This document shows positions 54,990 to 64,000 of a DNA stretch of 64,000 nucleotides, piece after piece. Every line of letters begins with the position of its first letter. The stretch's first letter is position 1. The stretch comes from Agaricus subrufescens (lineage: Eukaryota > Basidiomycota > Agaricomycetes > Agaricales > Agaricaceae), in contig CM057064.1 of NCBI GenBank assembly GCA_029945375.1, positions 1,240,001 through 1,304,000 of the forward strand, written 5' to 3'. Under the pieces are notes generated by a model. That model was not told the origin of the DNA. It did no database searches and saw nothing but the letters and a program-made list of their open reading frames with translations. Both the position numbers and the translations under genes were made by a program.

Positions 54990-57900
54990 ATGCCAGCGGA
55001 AATAATCCAGCTTCACTCTCACTCTACGTCTTCACCCTTCACCAAGATAGACCAGCTTGTTCACGAGGGTCTTTCTCATCCCGTTGGCAAAAAGAACATC
55101 CCGACCATCCTCTTGTATGACGAGCATGGGCTCAAGCTTTATGACAAGCTTACCACTCAGGCGGCGGAATACTACCTGTTCCGCGCAGAGGAAGAGATCC
55201 TGAAGCACCATGCCGATGATATCGTTAGAATGATGCACGGCTCTATTTCTGGCACTGTGATGGACGAAGTGGTCCTTGAGCTTGGCGCCGGGTGTGTGTT
55301 CCACCATTTTCCTTCTTTAGATTGTATCCTTGGTCCCCTGACTCATTCATTTCTCCGGATAGCGCCTTGAGAAAAACATCTCTATTACTCGCCGCACTTG
55401 CCCGGCTGATTAATAATGACCAATCTGTTTTTCCCATCAACTACTACGCTCTCGATCTTGAGAAAAGTGAACTTGAACGTACTCTCGGTGAAATCGATCA
55501 ATCGTCGCTTGGAAAAATGTTGCAAGATAAAGTAGGAACAAAAGGTATTTGTGGTACCTACGACGACGGGCTCAAGTTCCTTAGCGAAGGAGGATTACAC
55601 CATACCCATACCATTAGCCGTCTCCCCGACTTCACCGAGAAGTTCGCCCACGCGGCGATGGCGACGTCTTCGGCGTCGGTGGATTCGAGCGATTCTAGGG
55701 ACTCTCATTCTTCGTCTACTTTCAGTACTCTCCCTTCTTCTCCGGGAGATCCAGTACCCCCTTTCCATATTCTTTTCCTCGGTTCATCGCTTGGCAACTT
55801 CCCGAGGGCCGACGCGGCCAAATTTCTTCGTGGTCTTCCTTTACGACCCGGCTATGGTGATACTCTCCTTATCGGGCTCGACCATGACAACGGCACCTCT
55901 CTGGTCGAGAAAGCATACAATGATGCGCAAGGCCATACTAGGGAGTTTATCATGAATGGTTTGAGAACCGCTGGTCGCGTACTTGGGAATGAGCAGTTAT
56001 TCGACGAGAAAAATTGGGATTACGTCAATAAGTACAACCCGGTGAGTTCATAGAGTCGTATTTATGATTAGCCTCTTAGTCATTTGTGTTAGGAAGAGCG
56101 TGAGACGCGAATATCAAGTAGTGTATCTCTGTCCTGATCTTGTCAACAGGTCGTCACGAGGCCTTTTTGAAAGCTAAGATCGATCATTCCATCAACTCCC
56201 CTGATGGGAACGTCTATGTCTTCAAAGCGGACGAGCTTCTCAAAATAGAAGAATCGTTTAAAGTCCGTGAGTTCGATTCTGTGAACTGGCAGTCCCTTCA
56301 TATTATGTCTAGTTCTCCTACGAGGATGCCACCACACTCTTCACGGAAGCAGGCTTACGTCCCATCCAACGATGGATGGACAGTAGCTCTCGATATTCTC
56401 TTTGGCTTTTGGAGAGGCCTCCTTTCATGTTCCCGCTTGTAACCTCTCCCTTTGTCTGCAACAGAAGTGGTGAATTGGTGACAAGGAAAGTATACTCTAC
56501 GTCACCTTTTGGTGTACCCGCTCGCGAAGAATGGGAGAACTCTTGGGCTCTCTGGGACTTTGTTTCGCTACGTATGATTCCTGAATCCATGCTTCACGAG
56601 AAGCCCATTCACTTGCGCCATATTTGTCTTTTTTACATTGGCCATATACCCGCCTTCCTGGACATTCAGCTATCTCGAACCCTGAACGAACCACACACGG
56701 AGCCGGAGGAATACAAGGTTCGTGTCATAAAGATATATTGTTCAGTCTGGTCCTGATCATTCGTTAGGTCATTTTCGAGGTTTGAACACGTTTTATCATC
56801 ATATGATATTGAAAAGTTCAGCATTGAATATAGCGTGGCATTGACCCTGACGTGGATGATCCCAACAACTGCCACCATGTAGGTTTCATCGATTCTCCCC
56901 TGGGTCAAGCAATTGATCTTGGTTTAGCCTCACTCCGCAGTTCCTAAGGACACCGACAAATGGCCTACAGTAGCAGAGATCCTTCGGTTCCAGGATAGTG
57001 TCCGCTCCCGAGTCATGCGCATATATGATGACATTGATAGCGGAAAACGTCAACTATCCCGACAACTGGGAAGACTTCTCTTCATGACCCTTGAACACGA
57101 AGCACACCACGCGGAAACTCTACTTTACATGCTTTTGCAGAGAGCTGGTACAGGAACTATTCCTCCTCCCGGCTTCGCCAAACCAGATTGGGAGTCCTTA
57201 GCTGCCGTATGGAACGCAGAATTCAAGCTGGAATCCGACGTCGTTAACCTTGGTCCTGAAGTGGTATCGCTTGGGCACGATGATCCTGAAGTCGACGACA
57301 AGAACAGTAGTAAGGTTTCTGAAGTTGATGGTCACGAGTATGGATGGGATCTTGAACACCCGGAAAGAAAGTCTGAAGTAAACGAGTTCAAGATCTCTTG
57401 GAGACCCATTACGAACGGAGAGTTCTACGAGTTCTACTTGGGTCATGACAAGGATAAGATTGAACTTCCCGCCAGCTGGGTAGTGGAGGATGGGCTTGTC
57501 CGCGTAAGTCCTTAACTTCTCTTTAGTCTTCTTCAATGCTGAATCGCCCTTAGGTCCGTACGATGTATGGACCAATCTCTATGGAATTAGCTAAAAATTG
57601 GCCTGTCATGACATCATATGACAATCTCTCCACCTATGCAATGGTCAAAGGTGGACGGTTGCCCACTGAACCGGAACTTAGGCTCTTTTATGACAAGTTC
57701 AACTCCGGTTATGAAGGAGGAGCAAATGTTGCTTTCAGGAATTGGCATCCGGTACCGTGAGTTATCCTGATTATACGAAAGTCTAGTGTCGATTGACACT
57801 TCGTAGAGCGACCACGGGTGGTCCGGAGAACGGTGGGAAAGGCCATAACGGCGGTGTCTGGGAATGGACGTCTACTGTGCTCGATAAAGTCGAAGGGTAT

Positions 57901-58193
57901 GTTCCTTCCGTACTGTACCCTGGGTATGATCACCTGTCCTCTATCTCTATGAGGGTTTCTTGAAACTTATCCGCATATAGATTCTCCAGCGACTTTATGG
58001 ATGGCAAACACAATATTGTGGTAAGCATCAATATACCAAGACAGCATTACCAGAGCTTCATTGTATCCTTTTATAGCTCGGGGCATCCTATGCTACAACC
58101 CCTCGTGTGTCTGAGCGCCGTTCTTTCAGAAACTGGTACCAGCGAAACTACCCTTACTCCTTTATTGGTGGAAGGGTAGTTTATGACAATTGA
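54990..58193 (+). CDS. EGT1: Ergothioneine biosynthesis protein 1 (fused EgtD-EgtB)
   Basis: Plus strand, about ten introns. The N-terminal half is a histidine Nα-methyltransferase (EgtD type): SHPVGKKNIPTILLYDEHGL, LTTQAAEYYLFRAEEEILKH, VVLELGAGALRKTSLLLAAL, YYALDLEKSELERTL and FHILFLGSSLGNFPRADAA, the AdoMet-binding fold. The C-terminal half is the iron-dependent sulfoxide synthase (EgtB type): DinB-like helices with the Fe ligands HEAHHAE (H-x3-H-x-E), then the formylglycine-like fold with WRPITNGEFYEFYLGH, GGRLPTEPELRLF, GGVWEWTSTVLDK and the last exon YATTPRVSERRSFRNWYQRN, YPYSFIGGRVVYDN. The enzyme converts histidine, AdoMet and cysteine to hercynylcysteine sulfoxide, en route to the antioxidant ergothioneine. 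The final intron was needed to reach the conserved end. Complete. Confidence 0.93.
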
Positions 58194-58284
58194 AAATTAG
58201 AATCGTGAATCGAATTGAAATAAGACCCAGGACGATTGGCCTCTGTGTAATTATATATGTAGTAAATGTTGACAAGGACAATGT

Positions 58285-59659
58285 TTAACTACCGAAAGCA
58301 TGTACGAACTCTTCTGTTTCGTGCCCTTCTTCCAATTTGATAATTGGCACCGCTACTCTTGTCCCTCTTTTCTGGTGAAGGTAATTTTGTGCGTATTGTA
58401 TTGATAGGCGTCTCTCGTTAAGAGAAGCTCGCTTTCCTATCCAAATGTATATGGCCGGTTGCATAGGGTCTTGCGAGTTGTCTAACAAGAATGCATCCTC
58501 TGACGACAGCGCGTTTTGACCTAGGGCTGCCACATGCGAGAATGTTACCACACTCGGGCCAGTTGTGTCCGACAATCGGACAAGGATTGTTTGACCACTA
58601 TCCTGACTTTGAGCTGGAATAATGGACTCTGCGTCCAGTTCACGGAGGAATAGACTAGCTTGAGGTCCTCCTTCATCTATAGCAGAGATGTGTCAATCAA
58701 TGTGTGCAAGTCTATTGTCTGACTTACCATAGACGACGACCTCGCATTTATGCATTCTGTTATCTGCGAGGTTCCTAACAAATTCTGCAGCTTTGAAGCG
58801 TTCTTGACCTGCACTATTTTTCGTGTTGAGTTGGAATATTTCAGATCCTTTGTCTAGGACATAGACATCGCCTTGTATCAAACTCGAGGCTTCCGCGGTT
58901 ATTTCTCGGACGATCAGGTTGGGTTTAGCAGTTCCGCGGACTCTGGAAAGATTTATGCGGTATAACTTGTGGAAATCGGGTAGAGGAGATTGAGTGACAT
59001 GGTGGAAGCCCGAGGAGACGCCACCATCTAGACAGATGAATCGAGAAAAATGGGAAAGAAAGCGAGAAGATTCATTATTCTGTATTTCGCGATACTGCAC
59101 CGGTGTGCCTTTGAGATCTATGTGAAATTATTTGAGTCGCTAATTGGGTGGAAAGAAGCGACGGGAAAGAAATTTACGATCGTCCAGTTCTACGGTCTTG
59201 TAAGCGGCGGTACCAGCTTCGTCCTGTGTGGTTTTACGTCCGAGCCAGAAATGGAGATCGTACGAAAACGATGTTTCATCTGGAGATTTCCTGTATGTCT
59301 TTTATGGTCAAAGGATCGTCAAAAATTCGAGATCCATTCCCAAGCATGGCGTAGATACCTACATAGAGAACGATGTAAGAATCTCCACCGTAGAATGTTC
59401 CATAACGATCTTTTGGCCATTCGACGACACGGAATTGCTCGATACGCCAGATCTGAAGACCTGGCGTACAGCCCGCCTGTTCCCATGCAGCTTCTTTACC
59501 ACCGGCGTTCTCGCGAACGCGCTTCTCGAGCTGTTGAAGCGGTTAAAATTATGGCTACTCATTTCGGGCAAAGGTTTCTCTGAGACTCACATCAGAACCT
59601 AGGAGAGCGATATTCGAGTCTTCGATATCATAGTGTGTGAGTTTGGTAAGGTGAGCCAT
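58285..59659 (-). CDS. Severin/gelsolin-family actin-binding protein
   Basis: Minus strand, six or so exons. It starts [20 protein letters not shown] and continues [37 protein letters not shown] (gelsolin repeat 1), [20 protein letters not shown], then repeat 2 ([54 protein letters not shown]) and repeat 3 ([20 protein letters not shown], ending EEFVHAFGS). Three gelsolin-like domains, as in severin and fragmin, which cut and cap actin filaments with calcium in the cytoplasm. Length about 370 residues, normal. No villin headpiece. Confidence 0.82.
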
Positions 59660-60344
59660 GGTCGAAATGAAGTATTGAAAGTTCAACGTTCAACGTGAAA
59701 TCTTGGGACCGGTCTGCCAATATCCTGGTCAAAGCATACGACTCCTAACCAAAATAATCTCGTGGGAGGCTCAACCGTTCCATCGTGAGTCGGCAAGGCA
59801 GCACAGATGATGCAACCGGCGGGACAAAAATACGATACATTCAATGATTACGGCAACGGTTTACTTTTATATGCCGCGGCACTGACCCATGTTACTGGAA
59901 GACCATAATTGGTAATCTCCGAATCTTTGGGAAGCTTTTTCACGCCTGACATAGAAGCTCTGGGACAATGGCCAAAAATTGAATGTACCCCATAAGAATC
60001 CATTTTCTAGATGATGTGAAGAATTTCTTGGCGATTCGATATTAGCCGGCATATAACTAACCCGAAATCGGGGCGGCACGAATCGAAGCGAGTCGAAGGT
60101 TCTAAGAATAATTTCCAGCTGGGAATATGATTTAAGATTGGCAAAAACTTCATACAAAGAAGTAACCGATGAGACAGAAAACGAAGCAGAGTGTGAACGA
60201 AGAACGGTGTTCGAAGGGTGCAAAAGAAAGATAAAGAGTGAAAAAGAATAGTTACGATCAGCACTTCTGTGTTTGTAAGGTGTCATGATAGGTCTATTAA
60301 GCGAAGTCCGTACCGGCGTGCCTGAGTGAACCAGGTTCGTTATC
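59660..60344. other. Intergenic
   Basis: Severin promoter and laccase 3' flank. A 139-codon minus frame at 59867-60286 has no recognised domain and is not called a gene. Confidence 0.5.
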
Positions 60345-62545
60345 CTAATGAGGGCAGAGCTGGTCCCATTCCTCTGGGGACAGAATAAGCAAATAAAAGA
60401 AAGACCGAGGAGGACGACGAACGGGGAGGGTGAGGATTCGCGACAGCGATATCCTCGGGGTCCTCAGCGAATACCACCGCAAGGCCGCTAAGTTCAAGGA
60501 TAACCATCCGTTCCCAGTCAGTTTACCGGCCGGAAGTAACATTAGCCATTCGAGACCTACTCCCTCATGTGAAAGTCGATATGGCTAAGGGATATTCGCA
60601 GGTTAGATAGTAATGCATCCTAGAACGCAGTTAAACTCACCAATGAAGGACCCACGGGCCAGGATTGTCAGTTCTGAAACGGATAGCGATGTAATCTCCT
60701 TGGGTGTCACCGGCGTTCACTGTATCCCTTAAAACAGGGTTGTTGAAGTTGAAGGCCCCAGTATCAGCGCTCCGCACGACATGGAAGCTGTGCTGCGTAT
60801 ATCGAGATACCACTCATCAAGCTCATTCCAGAATCAACAGGTGCATAATCACTTACGCCATGAAGGTGGAACGGGTGGGGTCCACCGACGAGACCGCTCG
60901 GCAGGTTGATTTGTACGGTCTTGTTTCTTTCTACAGTGTACACCGATCCCTGAGGGAGGAGATCATGTGCATTCCTCGCTCCGCTCAAGATCTGGAGTAA
61001 AACTGGGACAGTGGGAGATTTGTAGGAAACCCCGTTTATGCTAAAGCGCTGTGCATTCGAGTCGTAGTCGAGAGTAAAGTTGAAGGTTGTATCAGCGCCG
61101 TCAGTTTCAGGCTTTCCTGGAACAGCAATATTGTTCGATGGGTGTAGATTACCCTCCACAAGCGGAATCATCTGTGATTGTTGCAAGGATGTCGGTTCTT
61201 GTTCTTGAGCCCCTTCGTACCTCAATATAGCAGAATTAACACCATTATCAAAGGTAGAGTCCAGGTTTCCGCGGCCCGAGTTAGGAAGGGCCCGAATCCA
61301 GTAACTGTCTATGGGTTGATTGGCATTCATCACGACTGAATAGCGTTGGCCTGTCACTCGATCTGGGTAAGCTCTCAGACTCATGCATTACGCTTAAGCT
61401 TACCGGAAAAGATTCTGATACTGTTGACGTTTTCAGGAGTGACAGCAATACCCTCGACTTCAATGATAGTCATATTGTGACCATCAATGGAGAATGTGAA
61501 ATCGGGATCACAGGAGATAGAAATAAGACGGAAGCGGTAGCGACTACCTTTCTTGACATTGACAATAGCAAGTTCGGTGTTATTGCCACCGGGATACCGT
61601 CCTTGGCCATTGATCAGAGTGCTATCCGCCAATTCGATGCCGGTGATATTGGAGGCAAGAGTATGATACCTGGGCAGAAGAGTCAGCCTGTGTATGCGGC
61701 TGATCAGAACATGAATTATTGCCATTCAGATAGTGTGATGATAGTGGATTCTGATTTCGTTGTTTGTGTCATGCGAGGAACTCATAGAAACAAGTCAGCT
61801 TACCATCATCCACTGCAGATAATCTGTTAGTAGAATTGGATCTACTGTTAGTGCCCACTTACCGTCGTAGAGCGGCTTCAAAGGATCAGATTGATCGTAA
61901 ACAATAAAAGCCCCGCGGACGCCGTCACAGTATTGTACACCTAAGAAGGCGTTGAACATTTGTCACGTTGTAAATCAAACATGAACGTACCAAGATGCGA
62001 ATGATACCAGAATGTACCGGGTTGGCTGACTTGAAAGTTATACTGAAAAGAATTATTTGGCGTAATGGGACACTGAGTAACACCAGTAGTGCCGTCCATA
62101 AAACTGGTCCCCTGCTGCAACATGCCGTGCCAATGCTATTTTCAAAGGGTGAACGGTGTACTTGGCGTGAAATCTGAACAATGCTGACGATGCTGGTACG
62201 CAAACTCTGGTTTGGATCCGAAAGCTCATTAACAACATTGATTTTCACTCGGTCACCCTGATACTGTGTTAAGCACATCTGTTAAGTGCGACGTCGACGA
62301 AAGTTTACCTTTTGTGCAGTTATAACAGGGCCTGGGTGAAGGCCGTTAATAAGGGAAGCTCTATGAATCATCCGAGTAAGTGCACTTTGGAAAACAAGAG
62401 AGGGAAAGTATACATACGGACGCTCGAATCCGTCCGGTGCAATGTTCTTGTTTGCGATAGTGATAGTGCCTACAGGGCCGACTATCTCCGCCAAAGTGGA
62501 TGTCAGCCACATAAAGAGGGGTGTAAGAAGCGAATTCCGTAACAT
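60345..62545 (-). CDS. Laccase (secreted multicopper oxidase)
   Basis: Minus strand, about ten introns. Signal peptide [20 protein letters not shown]. All four copper motifs are seen: [15 protein letters not shown] (L1), [20 protein letters not shown] (L2), [15 protein letters not shown] (L3), and WVLHCHIDFHMRDGLAVVFA (L4). Type 1 copper ligands His-Cys-His and a Met-like axial position (Met in FHM) are inferred from this. The end is [11 protein letters not shown]. Laccases oxidise phenols and other substrates using oxygen, outside the cell. One intron (between SEW and YHTLAS) begins GC instead of GT. The stop seen in the unspliced reading after HMRE falls in an intron. Intact, about 520 residues. 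Confidence 0.92.
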
Positions 62546-64000
62546 TCTCTAAAGATAATCGGATACGGTGGATCTTGAATGACCGTTGGCGAAAACGACG
62601 AGACAGTGAGAAGGAGGGAGATGAAAGAAGATGGTGTAAAAAGTCGTATTAGAATTTGATTTCATACTGGCCTGGTCATGATGAACACTGAAAATTGATG
62701 GAGCGAGCCAAATGAACCTCACCGATTGGGCTGTTCGATTCAACAGCTTAAATTTTGTTTTTACCAGCAAAACCGGAGAGTGATGAAATAACAAATTGTG
62801 CTGCTGTTTTGCGTCTGCAGCACGTCAAAGTGATATTTTAGTAGCATGACATCGGGCCCCAACTGAAACTTCATGCATTGTGATACTCTCGATGTGGAGC
62901 AGAGAATGGACGGCGCATATACTCGTTCCAGCCACATAGTAAGTCGGCATATAGCCGGTAGTATCGCAAGACGAGGGGCAAAAAGGAGTGGATGAAGCAT
63001 TGAGAAGATTGTATAATGTCTTACGTCCTTCTTGTTGTCCCTTAGGCGTCGCCAAGGGAAGTCAAAAAGAAGGGTGAGAAGGACAGGCTTGGGAGGCTGA
63101 CACAGCCTTCAGCCAAGTCTCCTTTAAGGTTATGCATCCAAAGAGCCAATTGACGGAGGTACAGTGGCCGGCCCCAAGAACGTTGGCCATGTGGGGCATA
63201 CACAGCGTTCGAAGGATCATGCACAGTACAATGATGGTAACGAAAGATTTTGTAAATTTCTTTTTTTTTCTTTGCCGGTGTGCCAATATCCCAATTTTGG
63301 GATTTAAATTAATGGATAAAAGTATGTTGAATGCCAATGATCAAAAGCAGGATGGCGACAAGAACAGTGTCAGAATTATGAGACTGGGCCAGGGGGGTAG
63401 ACATGTTGTTGCATACAGCAGGCCGGCAGCTACGCCCGTGACGTCGGAATACAGGAGAGGTCGAACTATTCAAGAGTAAGGCACATAGTCCAAATCTATA
63501 AGTAGCGGATGCCAGGATCCCTCGTAGATTCGAAATCGAATGTGATGTTGTTGAACAGACTCTCGGATGGAAGAAAGATGAGGGCAGGTCCCTAGAGACT
63601 GGTCCGCACTCAGGTTCCTGCGAATAAGCGAACAACAAAAGACATTGGCAGCGTTAAGTAAACCACAGGTGTTTGCTCAAATACGAGCATTAGCTTGGTT
63701 TTTAGGCCATAGGAAGATGAGTAGCTTGTCAAGAGAAAGACCAGCCATTCTGATAGAAAATGCGCGATGGGTGCTTCTGGATATAGGACTGGTGTAAAAA
63801 AAAATTACTGACCCACGATAAAAGTTGCGCCGCTGGAGGCTGTGCATTTTTTGAGCTGGTCCTGGTCCATTAACACGGAGCACCATATCGTAAGGCTAAT
63901 CGCGTTGGCCTAGCACAAAGATCATTATCACGGCGTCCGCAAGGCAACATTTGCATTTGTTGTCATGCTATATTTAGCCGAGTCGTGGTCGTGTGTGAAT
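62546..64000. other. Laccase upstream region, no gene recognised
   Basis: About 1.45 kb. Several short frames on both strands have no recognised domain. The laccase promoter should lie in the first few hundred bases; no confident TATA or regulatory box was found. Confidence 0.5.

Noticed and set aside
59867..60286. 139-codon minus frame as a gene
   Set aside because: No recognisable domain, low-complexity hydrophobic start, and it lies in the severin promoter.
60500..60600. Premature stop in laccase after HIDFHMRE
   Set aside because: A GT donor inside this codon region (GA|GTAGGT) and the acceptor aacttag restore [16 protein letters not shown], the normal family sequence.
63132..63479. 115-codon plus frame near the right end
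   Set aside because: No domain and no splice partner; random open frame.

Overview
This is a nuclear segment of a basidiomycete fungus, most likely an Agaricomycete. The evidence is dense short GT-AG introns (about 50-60 nt), a Cantharellales/Agaricales-type gene set (laccase, fused Egt1, BTB and F-box proteins, MYND-SET protein, APH-family kinase), intron-containing nuclear tRNAs, and Ty3/gypsy plus Ty1/copia retrotransposons. The exact species cannot be read from the sequence.

Layout. 1-16.9 kb is a transposon nest. It holds a young Ty3/gypsy element (minus strand) that has apparently landed inside the gag of a sister copy (1-3627), a decayed DDE transposase (3.6-5.0 kb), a cluster of about 1.4-kb LTR-like repeats in direct and inverted orientation carrying a solo LTR (5.8-10.8 kb), and a complete but inactivated Ty1/copia element with a perfect TTATG target duplication (11262-16502). 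Immediately right of this nest lies the 3' part of a gene for an adenylating enzyme fused to a membrane reductase-like region; its first part is missing.

20-30 kb is ordinary genic DNA: a MYND-SET protein, a DUF4436-like membrane protein, derlin (DER1), tRNA-Gly, tRNA-Leu and the large subunit of ribonucleotide reductase (RNR1). 30.7-38 kb is a small duplicated accessory block: an intact aldo-keto reductase, two copies of an orphan small gene, an intact APH-family kinase, and broken pieces of the reductase and the kinase between them. One orphan copy contains a tandem array of 33-nt phase-0 microexons.

38-64 kb is again housekeeping DNA: BTB protein, coiled-coil protein, a tiny conserved protein, F-box protein, NDUFAF6-like and SDHAF1-like assembly factors transcribed divergently, mitochondrial ribosomal protein uL29m, MPDU1, SMC6, a mitochondrial K+/H+ exchange-related protein, Egt1 (ergothioneine synthesis), a severin-type gelsolin and a laccase. 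Four tRNA genes with introns or internal duplications punctuate the region.

Themes worth attention are extreme exon miniaturisation (4 nt in RNR1, 12 nt in the SMC6 Walker A loop, an array of 33-nt exons in the orphan gene), shared MluI cell-cycle boxes upstream of RNR1 and SMC6, a CCAAT box in the 124-bp divergent promoter of two respiratory assembly factors, and a repeat cluster whose copies differ largely by CpG loss. Exon boundaries were deduced by eye from splice signals and protein conservation, and coordinates may be off by one base in places.
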